DNA of 64,000 nucleotides, from assembly GCA_018105865.1 (NCBI GenBank), contig CM030848.1:4418001-4482000 (forward strand). The letters run 5' to 3'. Numbering within the stretch: position 1 is the first letter of the stretch; every line of letters starts with the position of its first letter. This stretch comes from Metaphire vulgaris (taxonomy: Eukaryota; Annelida; Clitellata; Crassiclitellata; Megascolecidae). Below the pieces are notes generated by a model that worked only from the letters and a program-made list of their open reading frames with translations, did no database searches and had not been told where the DNA came from. Below are positions 35,301 through 47,218 of this stretch, in pieces. The position numbers and the translations under genes are program-made.

Positions 35301-38300
35301 GAGGTAATACTCGATAGTAGAAATGTTGCGAACAAATTAATCATGTGTAATTTTTCTATAACCAATGTAAAATTAATCAAGATGTGTGGTGGGCAGCCAT
35401 TTTTCTATAACCAATGTCAAAAAGGTTGAAGCTTTGTTATGAACAAGATTTTTCAGTATATTAATCATGTGTGTATTTTTCAGCTCCAACATACAGTAAA
35501 ATGTGCAGTTTCTTTTGTGGCTGAATGGCTAGCCACCAAGGGAGCTCATGACACTCCTCCCAAGCCCCACAGTCAGACTAAATAACTGTGGTATTATTTG
35601 CTTCTGTGGCTCAGGTACCACATTCATTAAATCCTCCCAAGTAGTCTGATGAATGTGCTTCACTATATCATATAATTCATCAATATGTGCAAAATGTACT
35701 GTTTGCTCTTTGCCATTTGCTTCTGTACATTTCTTTATCAACTTTTCTACATCTTCACATTTCAGTACTTCATATCGTTTAAGAATATAGTACTGTCGCT
35801 TCGCCTTTAAGGCCAAGGACCAAATTAAATGTTCTCACATAGCTCATGGGCTGGACAAAAAATGCACATTTTATAATAGTAACCTAACAATACGTTAATA
35901 TATCTGTCTAATTTAGGTACTCATACTACACTTGGATTCGTCGGCCTTCTTGGAGAAGAAACTTTGCTCAAACGACATAGTATTTTTAACTGCTCAATTT
36001 TTTTGTCTTCTCACCTTACCTTGCAAGTCATTATAAGTATCGGCATGTTTTGTTTCATAATGGCATATACAATTCTTTATTAATGCTGACCGATTCACAG
36101 CAGATCAAACACGTTAATATACAGTTCAGCGAGTCCATGAAATATTGGTGTTTCCATTCATCATTAAACTGTTGTTTTTTGAAGTCCACTTTATGTTTTT
36201 AGTAAAGAGTCATGTTGAGACATCTCCCATCAACCATAGAAATAAATACTAAGATTTATCTATCAAGCACTTTCTTATTCAAAGAGCTTTTTAAGGTGTT
36301 TATTATCGCCCACCTACCATTACCTGTGTGTCTGGTTGTTATAGATCACACAATTTTTAGTAGCCCAATTTATGTTAATAGCCCATGGATTGCAGTGTAT
36401 TAGAAAAGTGATTATGCTACATATTTTCTAAAACCAATTTTAGTCGCAGGCCTCTTTTCTGTGTTGTTCAAATTTGTCCCGCGGACTGGACAAAACCCTT
36501 TGGTGGGCCAGTCTGCCAGATCCGGCCCACGGGTTGTGCACCTCTGATATATACTATTATAAAAATAAATAAAAGTCATCCCTATTAAATATTATGCTTT
36601 GATTTTATTTTGATTTGTTTTTGTAGATGTATTCAAGCAATTTTTTTAAATTTAAGTAACTTTACTATGGCATATATAAGTTTTTCTTTGCCCTAATTTA
36701 TACCGATAAACTCTTAAAATTAAGTTGTCATCTGCATATTAAATTTATTTGCACATAATTTATATTAGGCTACTAATTCAGCGGGAATTACCTCCCTTTT
36801 GTATTTCTCCTCTGTATTTTTATTTCACAAATTACAAAAATTTGTTAATTACTAGGTAAAGCATGATTTGACTGGATGTTCCATTTGACTCATTGCAAAT
36901 ACACCTATTACACCTATTACTTCAGGCACTTTCCCAACTTCATTCAAAAACTCTTTTGTCACTCCTCTCCTAAAAAAGCCTGGTCTTGATAGAGAAGATC
37001 TTAATAACTATTGCCTCATCTCAAATCTTTCACTTCTATCAAAACTTACTGAGAAAATTGTGCTTTCTAGACTGACCAAACACCTTTCAAATAACTCGCT
37101 ATATAATGCTCATCAGTCTGCCTACACTAAACAATACTCAACTGAAACCGTTGTTTTGTTACATTCATGACAGATACTTAACTCTTAGGCAGCCTATTCA
37201 CAGCATATCAAACACGTTAATATACACAAGAAATCGCACCCATTTCCATATATCATAGACCTGTTATATTGAGGATTTAGGCTATTCTAACGGAAAGCCA
37301 ACATAATTTTGCTTCTAAAACGTAGAAAAAAACGTTTATTTCATGAGTTTGACTGAGCTTTAAAAATGTCGATTCGTAGGTGAGATTTTGCGGTCCTTCT
37401 GGCATTTAAATTTTAAATGCCCTTCTATACACATGGGGCAGGTGTTTTATTCAACTAAAGAAGGTTTATGCTACAGCGATTGAAAATGGTAAGTTTGATG
37501 ACATGGGTATTTCAGGTCCGATGACAATGAAAACTAACAAATTCTGCTGGAAAGTATAAAAACCAAGTTTTTGAACTTTTGTGACATGTGTCAAATATAT
37601 CTATGTCATAATTAAATAAATGACATCTTTAAACACAAGATGATTTTTCTAAACTAAAATATCACATTTTACATAATTTTTAATGTCTATTGCATAGGCA
37701 GTGGCTATTTTGCGGGCAGCCTGCAAAATAGCAGCACGTCTTGTTGCTGACAAAATCTTTTAGGAGCTTTTGTGACAAGTGCCAAGTGACAAAAATACAT
37801 ATGTCATAATTTCTTTGTGACCTTTCACACTAAATTCTCTGTAAACTAAAATATGACATTTTTACATCTATATATATATTTTTAAATGTTTATTACATAT
37901 GTGTGCATATTTCAGATAGCTTACTTACACCGCTGTCTTGTTGCTTACACAATTTTTAATGAACTTCAAAGTCCAATTTTAATTTTTAATATTTTTTATT
38001 TTTATATCTTCTCATGAAATATGAAGAATGTCATTGCAAATGTTATATTTTTCTTTTCATATTCTTGTACATAATCAAAAGCCCTTTCAATTGATATATA
38101 CATTGTCAAAATTGTTATGATATTCGAATTAAAATATTTTGAGAAACTGTGGAGGGGTAAATTCTGTAAAAACAACATCAAACTTACCTAAGAGTTAACC
38201 GCAATTGGTCTCCGACAAGTTACTGGCCTTTGTCTCCTTGACCTCTCTACTGCATTTGATACCATAGATCACAAAATTCTGCTCGAACGACTCTCTCTCT

Positions 38301-41300
38301 GGTTTGGAATATCTGCAAAAGCTCACAACTGGTTTTCATCTTACCCTAAATCCCGGGCTTTTCAAGTGTCCTGTCTTAGCCAAATTTCTCTATCTCACAG
38401 TGTAGATTTTGGAGTCCCTCAAGGATCTGTTCTTGGGCCTGTACTGTTCAGCCTTTACACCACACCGCTCTCATCTTTAATTAATTCCCTTAATTTAAAT
38501 CACCAACTCTATGCCGATGACACTCAGCTATTCCTTTCCTTTTCACCTCTTTCATTCAATGCTTCTATTATTGAGCTTGAATCTGCATTCTCATCAATCT
38601 CTGCTTGGATGTCATCTAATCTCCTCGCTCTTAACCCATCTAAGACAGAGTTTCTTTTAATTGGACTAAAATAGCAACAACTCAAAAAATTGACAATCCT
38701 AAACTAGTTTTGGCTCCTGACACCACAATAATCCCTGTTCCAACTGCTAGAAATCTAGGATTCACATTTGATCATTTTCTAAACTTCGAATCACAAATCT
38801 CCCAACTATCAAAAGCCTGCTATGTTCATATTCATGACCTTGTTGCTTACGCCCTTACCTAGATACTAAAACTGCATCCACAATTGCCACCTCAATAGTC
38901 CACTCCAAATTAGATTATTGTAACTATTCTACTATAACCTTCCCAAAGCCTCTATCAACAAATTGCAATCAATACAAAATGCACTTGAATTAAAATATTT
39001 TGTTACTAAGTCACCTAAACTGTAAATACAACATGATAAAGTTGAGAAATTTAAGGCCAATTCACAGGTTATATATCCTGACCTCGACATTTATACGAGG
39101 CACTAACTGTTGGGCTCTGGTTTGGAACATAGCATGTCAAAAATAATTAATTTAGCTAAACTCGGGCTTTTAATTATTATTGTCAACATAATTTCTGCAT
39201 CTAAATAAAAATTGACATCAGGATCTGTTTTAAGATTGGTAATTTATAGGCGCCACATAAATATTTATTAAATATTGGCGCTGACATATATAAAAAAATC
39301 AAGATTACCTCGTAATTCAGATTTTTATATTGTCAAGAACTTGAATAGCAGGTTTAAAATTTTCTTAATCATCAGGAATCAATCTAAGGGAATGTCAAAA
39401 TCGACTATCTCAGTTTCTCGATAGTTCATGACAAGCTAAAACGCAGTTTTTCAATCAAAACAATGGCGCTAGAAATCCGATTCACATGCCCACTTATTCC
39501 CGCCATTGTTCCGACTCTCACTATCACCTCAAGAGGGTTCGCGCGGTGACGTCACTACGACTTATAGCAGGGTCAATGACTTTAGATACCTTCAAATACC
39601 CAAAATCTAGGGTTGTAACTTATACTCTACGGATCGACTTTATCAACAAATTGTATACAAAATGCATAAATTCTCCCATATTTCACCCATACTAAAATCA
39701 TTACATTGGCTTAAAATAACCGAACGTATCCAATATAAGATAATAACACTTACATATAGCTCACTTCAGTCATCAAAACCTGTCTACCTTAGATCACTAT
39801 TAACCCCTCAGCCTCCTTGACCCACACGTTCATCATCTTACCTCACTCTGTCACGCCCACTCAATCAGTCATCCCTGAAAATTTGCAACCGTGCCTTCTC
39901 ATACGCTGCACCTGAACTTTGGAACTTGATCCCAGCTTCCCTCCGCAGACTTGGACACTTTCAAACAATTAAATCTGAATCCTCATTTCCTATAATTCCT
40001 GCATTATCTCCTCAAGTCTTCAGGTCTAAGCTTAAATCCTTCCTTTTTCTAAAATCATATCCTCCATAGCTGTAACAACCTAGCCTCACTGCCCTTTGGA
40101 TGTCGACTATTGCCTGGCTGATAACATACCTTCCCCATAGCTATTTTAAGAGAGGCTGAGCACCTAAGAATAAGCAGCTACTGTTGTGCTGCTTACCAAG
40201 GCGCTATAGAAATCCACAAGATTTTACTTTACTTTACTTACTTTACTTAAGACAGTAAAAAATTCTCAGTTTTTTTATAAAGCAAAATGTGTATTCACAA
40301 ATGTTAATTCTTTAGATTAGATTAGATTAGATAGTTCATTAATAGGCGCACTTTAGCACAAATGCGCCGCTGCTGATTGGTCAAAGAATAATGTTTTAAG
40401 TCTTGAAAGGAAAACGTCTCGAGAGGTGGTATTGTCCCGTAGCTCCGCTGGGAGAGCATTCCAGTAGTAAGGCCCTAGTGTCCTAAATGAACGATCGCCA
40501 ATCTTTGTGCTGGTTCGAGTAGTGATCAAAGTTCTTGTGTTATCTGATCTGAGCCCGAACGGTCTGTGCATCGACCTCAACTGCTTACATTCGCAGGAAA
40601 GGTATTCCGGTGCCTCTCCTCGGAGACACCTATCGACGATGGAAATGATCTTAAAAATCAGTCTCTGCTTGATCGAATCCAATGCAAGTCGCCAGAGAAC
40701 CGTGTGTGATATGCTGGTTCCTCTTTGTGTTTGTTAAAAGGCGGGCTGCAGCATTCTGCACCACCTGAAGGCGCTGAATTTGTGTTTTGCTGATTTGTAC
40801 CAACAAGCTATTACAGTAGTCCAGTCTTGTACTTACAAGTGCATGAACTAACACCTTTGCCACTTCTTGTGTCAAAGTAGGTATTATCGATCTCAATTTC
40901 CGTAGTTCGCCGAAACTGCTTGCAACAACCTTGTTGACATGCTGAACCATTGTCAGATTTTCATCCAACATAACACCTAGATTTCGTACAACTTTAGAAC
41001 GGAAGATTTCAATCGATCCAATACTGATTTTATCCAGTATTACTTTATCTATCTGTTTCCTATGCCCTAGGCAGATTAGTTCAGTTTTTTGTGGATTGAG
41101 TTTGAGCCTATTCCTGCTTAACCACCCTTCTACGTCTTTTATGCAGGCTTGCAGTGCTTCTGCTGCATCCTTTACTTCAGTGGGGTGGTGGCTGAGATAC
41201 AGTTGGATGTCATCTGCATAGTAGTGCGTATTGAGCTTGTGTAGCATTACTATGTCATCGAGCTCACTAACGAAGATAGCAAACAACAGAGGTCCAAGGA

Positions 41301-44300
41301 TCGATCCTTGCGGAACTCCATAGGCAACTTTCCTGAGACCAGATACTGATCCACCATAGTGCACACGCATAGTCCTATCTGTTAAGTAGGATTTTAACCA
41401 TTCGAGCGCAACTCCCCGCACTCGACCCTTTGTTCTAATCTTTGCAGAAGTATTCCATGGTCCACTGTATCGAAAGGCCGACAAATCGAGTAATACCAGT
41501 GTAGTCACTTCCCTTTGTCCACCGTGATCGAATACATCAGAGAGAATACGCAACAGAGCAGTTTCCGTTGAGTGATATTGACGATATGCCGATTGAGTTC
41601 TTGGAAGAAGATCGTATCTCAACAGATGCGACTTAATTTGACCCACCACTACACGCTCAATGGTCTTCGAGATAAACGTAAGGTTAGAAATTGGTCTGTA
41701 GTTGGAGGCGACTCCTGGGTCAAGACTTTGCTTCTTCAATTGCGGCAGAATTATGGACTCCTTTTCTGCAGTTGGTAGGTGCGCTTGCTGCAGAGATGTA
41801 TTTATCATCGTGGTTATATACACTAGCAGGACATCTAACTCTTTAAGCAGAAAAGCTGGGATCGGGTCATTTTGGGATGTTTTCTCCGGAGATTCAAGAA
41901 TAATCCTTCTGATTTCACTTTCGGTTACTGGTTCAAAGCAGCAAAGCGCATCTCCTAAGAAGGTCTCTTTGATCGTCGGATGGTGGGAGGTCACCAAATT
42001 GACTCTTAATTCCCTCGACTTTTCCCTGGAAAAAGTCTGCAAAAGCTTCTGCACTCAGACTCCCGTCTGGTTGCTCCATGCTTATATTTTCTCCAAGAAG
42101 ATGTTTCACAGAACGCCAGAGACGTGCACTAGAGTGACCATCATTTTTGATTCTTTTAACCAGTATTGATCTTTCTTCTTGCAGAGGAGTTCAAACTTCT
42201 TTCTCGTCTCTTTCACCCATCTGTTTCGATCATCCTGATTTCTAGTTCTTTTATATCCCCTCTCTAGGCGCCGGCAGTTCCGACGAGCTAATCTACATTC
42301 ATCATCAACCCAGGGCGATAGTATTTGCCGAGATGTTTTAATGGTATGCTTAGGAGCAAACCGATCTGCAAGTTCAATTAGCGTCGAATTGTATGTATTG
42401 AACATTTGTTCGGCACTGCCATTTAGTGGTACGGTCCCGAGCGGGCTATCTAAGATAGCTGCCGTGAGTTGTTGCCGATCCACCTTCCTCCAGCTTCAAA
42501 CCTCCTTGTAGCAGGTTGAAGATGACATAGTCGGAAGACCATGAGTTGATGTTACACACCCATGGTCAGATATTATGGAAGACGGGTCAACTTCCACAGC
42601 CACTGTCTCAAGATCATCGGCAAAAGTCATAACTAGATCAAGAGTGCCCTGAGCTCGATGAGTCGCACTTTGCACATGTTGTACTAAGTTAAAGGTGTTT
42701 AATAGGTCATATAAACGCTTCACATCATGATCATCTGCTTTTTGAACATGTATATTGAAATCACCACCAATAATAACTGGACACGCCTGCAGAACGATAA
42801 CTTGAAGAATCTCAGCCAGCTCATCATAAAACAGGCTGGTAGGGCGCTCAGAACCCGGTCGATAAACCGCTAGAATAGCAAACGCATTGCTTCCCTTTCT
42901 AAAGCGATCGCATACATATTCAAATGTAGTGACCTTAGGTAGCGCTATTTGCGTGCGATTAAAATTTGACCGATAGAAGATTGCTACACCTCCACCTCTG
43001 CCCGTTTCTCGACTATATTCGGATATTGAGTAGCCTGGTCCACTGGCCTGCTTTAGGCCTATGTCATTTTCATTTCGATGCCACGTTTCCGTGGCTACAA
43101 ACAGATCATAATCACGATCTTCAATCAATTCACTCACCGCCGTTGTCTTGTTGTGTATCGACCGAACATTTAACCATCCGATTTTAACGTCCTTTGTTCT
43201 GGGTCCTTCAGTTTGCTTCTTTGGGATCATTCTCTACATAAGTCTAAAGGGTTGAAATGAATTCCAGTTCAGTACTTACCAAATATTATTTAATGTCCTG
43301 TCGTTTTAAAAACACGTGGCCCTAGGACCAGTCATGAAAAAATTAGACCCTTCATAAAATTTAATTGAATACCCTGTCATAGGATATGTTCAAACATTCA
43401 AAGGGTGTGTTAATGTTTTAAAATTTAAAAGAGTTAAATCGAAAGCTTGAATTGTAGGCCTATATAGGTTCATCACTTTCATATGCAGCTGCTGAGTGGG
43501 TTCACCCATATCTGAAACAAGCTTTTCTAGAACCTTTGCAAGCAGCTGCAGCATCACTAAGCCTAGAGTCACAGATGCTGTAAGACTCAGACAGAGGGTT
43601 TGAGAGTGAAGTATGCAGTCTTAACCTGTATTATCTTCTGCCCAAGACTCATGAGTCTGAAGATCACTTGTCACAAGCTCCAGAAATAATCAACTTTGCT
43701 AGTGCAAATTCTAAAGTTTCTCCAAAGTTATTTAAACAAAAATAAGTTGACAAATAAAGCTGTTGACTTCTAGAAGTTGGGGTTTTATACACCATGGCGT
43801 GACTTGATTGCTTAATGATAAAAGAAATGCAAGACAGCAAGCACTCTTATGCAATTCATTTACAATTACAAGCAACTTGAATTCTATGTAAAGCACAAAA
43901 TGTCATTTCTGAATAATGGAACAGTCTGAAAACTTTGGTTTACTAACCCTTCAGGTGGAAGATTAAGTGTAAGACTACCTTTAACATCATCACCAAATCT
44001 CAGGTAACCATAGAAACCAACAGCAGCATACAATGCAACAGCAATGGTCATACCAAGATTAATCAAACCAGTCCACCCACCAAAGTCTTCAGGAGTCTTC
44101 ATCTTATTTTCAATTGGCAGCACCTAAAAATAAGACCAGAAATCAAATAATAATTATGCAATAGAGTTCACAAAAGTGCTCAAGCAGTTAATTATTTTGC
44201 AGGGCCAATTTCACATGATCTCAACAATGGCTAGACTTTACCACAAAAATTATGGACAAATGCATAGAATCTAAATAAATTAAAACCACTTGCACAAAAT

Positions 44301-47127
44301 CAGTAAGATAAGATTATAATTTAAAAAAACTAAACTAAAAGCAGTCCGTCAAGCTTGACGATGACAGGAGTGATCCGCTGTAGGTCTGCATGTGATTCTT
44401 CTTCTTCTTCTTTAGATGCCCTGTTTTACATCATTGGCGCATTGCGCGAAGTTCACCATGGACTTCCCACTCCTCTCTGTCGAGAATTAGTTGTCGGAAT
44501 GATGCAACATGTAGCAGTTCTGTCGAAAGAAAAGAAGTTAGAAACTGATATTTTTTCTTTCACGTTGACCACGGCGATACATTAGTTGCAGGTTTTAATG
44601 AACATCAATCTTTGTCTCCCCTCTTGCTCATGATTTTCCACATCAGTTTTACCTGTTGTGACTAAGTTTTATCCCATTCCCAGCCCATTCAATATTTTTC
44701 TCATTTATATGTCGAACAATTTTAATTGTCTTTTTTCTTTATAGTCTTTAGCAATTTCCTTCTTGAATTTGCTTTTCCAAAATTTCCTGGTTTGATATTT
44801 TCTCTGTCCAAGAAACCTTCATCATTCTCCTTAACCTTTTAAAGGGGGAATTAAATTTTTAAAGTCATCCATCATATGTCGGGGAATTAATTGTCTTTTT
44901 TTTGGAAAATTTGCTTTTCCAAAATTTCCTGGTTTGATATGAAAACGTGAGCATTCTCCTTAACCTTTTAAAGGGTTATAAACTTACTAAATTTCAGGCT
45001 ATAAACTTACTAATTTTCAGGCTGTATAGCTAGAAAGATGCAGTTTTCACCGTTGTTGAGCATTTTTATTGCTCTTTCTATCCATCCGTGCCAAAAAGAA
45101 AAAGTTGGGGTAGGGACCACTCTACACCCCAAAATCGGACCCCTCCCCAACATTTTGTTCAAATTTTGATCAAAGGTCAATAGCAAAACGTCTTCAGTGG
45201 TAAACCCCCAAATGTGAGCGATAGAGTTCTAGAGGAGTGTAATTGGAACAGAATGGTGCAAAAATTTTGAAGATCGGACCATATTTGGGGTAATTATGGA
45301 GTTTCATACCCAAGTACCAATTGCTTGCTGAAATGACAATTACGCAAACGGATTTTCAATGTGAAAAACCGAACAACTCGGTATATTTCAGGCTATATAG
45401 AAGCTAGAAAGATGCGGTTTGCACCATTGTTGAGCATTTTTATTGGGCTTTCGAACCATCCGTGCAAAAAAAATTTTTGGGGGGTAGGGTCCACTCTACA
45501 CCCCAAAATCGGACCATCTCCGACAAAAATTTTTCAAAGCTCAATAAAAAAAATTTTTCAGCGGTGACCCCCCAACTGTGAGCGGGAAAGTTGTTGGGAG
45601 GTGTAATTGGAACAGAATAGTGCAAAAATTTTGAAGATCGGACCATATTCGGCGTAGTTATGGCCATTCTAGCCTCCGGCTGAAGATTTTTCCTATACAT
45701 TTTCCAGCCTTGGTCAGTCTACAGTCAATATCCCTTGCATATATAGTCAGTATTATCGAAAACGGTGCTGCCGCCTATCGAATGGATGTGAGCTAACTCG
45801 GTTGCCGCGTTGGATTTTTGAAAATCGTGCAGAACCGCAGTACGCAGTCGCTTATATAGCGCGCCGTCTATAGACGGCTAACCCCGTTTGGTCAAAGTTT
45901 TCCGCCGACGTCTTAAAACGGCTAACCCGAGCAAAAGGTTAAAAACCACATTTCCACTGCCTCTAATTTTTTATTCATCTGTTTGGAAATTGACCACGTT
46001 TCTGTGCCGTATAGCAATACCGACCATACATAAGTTTCCAATACCCTTATCCTTGTTTCCATTGATATTCTCTTATTTGTTAAGATGTGTTTTAATTCCA
46101 CGAATGCTGATTTTGCCATGGCAATCCTTGTTATTATATCTTTTTCACATTTCCCGTTGCTGGATGTCCAGCTTCCTAAATATTTGAAGTCATTTACTTG
46201 CTCTATTAGTTGTCCATTTATGTATAGTTGGCATCTTGGTGTATCTTTTTGTTTGGAGATCACCATGCAGTATGTTTTCTTTGTATTTATTTTTAGTCCC
46301 TTTCTTTCGCCTTCCTTAACTACTTCGTTCATTAATTCCTGTAGCTTCTTTTGTGTGTACGCCATTAATGCTGCGTCGTCCGCAAATCTCAGGTTGTTAA
46401 TGTTCTGCCCTCCAATTATGATTCCTTCCATGTTCTCTATTTTTTCCATGATTTCCTCTCCATAAGCATTGAAGAATTCAATGGTGCTGCCAATTGCATG
46501 TGATTAAACAGACCTATTCTTGCAGAACACTGCTTTTTGCATATAAAGCATATACAGTTATTTGAGCAACACTGATGAGGAATTGTTGCACTCTATATGC
46601 TCCTGACGTTTTCTTATTGCGTCAACAACTTGGGTGTTTTCCATGAAACTGACCCCACTGCAAACAGTGCAGCGCCAGTGTGTGAGCGATCTTGTACTTG
46701 TATTTCCCAGTCACTGATGTTGATATTGCAGGTTTTCAGGATCTTCTCGAGTTGGTCTTTGTACTATTTGTATTGGCCACCATGGGAGCGATGTCCGCCT
46801 TTTATTTAACTGTGGAGCAGGATCTTTGGCAATCACGAATCATGCATATGACCGATGTGGCCAATCCATCGTAACCGTATTCTGGCGAGTGATGCTTCAA
46901 TACTGATGATGTCAGCTCCCCTGAAGACTTCGGTGTTTGTAATTTTGTTAGATCAACGAATAGAGAGTAGTGACCGAAGACTCTTGGCATGAAAGGCCTC
47001 CATGACTTTGATGTGCTGTTGGGTCCGTGTGCACATGAAATTTCTCTTTGGCAACATTTTCCCAATTGACTAAATTTTGGGCAATTTTACTTCGTCCAAG
47101 GAAATAAACTTGTGTGTGGCAATACAT

Positions 47128-47218
<91 letters not shown>

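Larger units (their letters stand above)
36890..40250 (+). pseudogene. L2-like LINE split by two elements
   Basis: Plus-strand segments: 36915-37177 (SGTFPTSFKNSFVTPLLKKP, NLSLLSKLTEKIVLSRLTKH, HQSAYTKQYSTETVVLLHS), 38199-38980 (LDLSTAFDTIDHKILLERL, GVPQGSVLGPVLF, YADDTQLFLSF with the box at 38510-38521, LLALNPSKTEFLLIGL, SKLDYCNY) and 39665-40072 (SHISPILKSLHWLKITERIQ, NRAFSYAAPELWNLIPASLR, FRSKLKSFLFLKSYPP, stop). It ends with GGCGCTATAGAAATCC and a TTTAC repeat tail near 40215-40250. Inserts are a TTAA element (37182-38194) and a further segment (about 38980-39660). Frameshifts and stops throughout. Confidence 0.9.

Noticed and set aside
40313..40334. TTAGA repeat considered as interstitial telomeric sequence
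   Set aside because: The unit is not TTAGGG, and it sits exactly at the 3' end of an L2, so it is a LINE tail.
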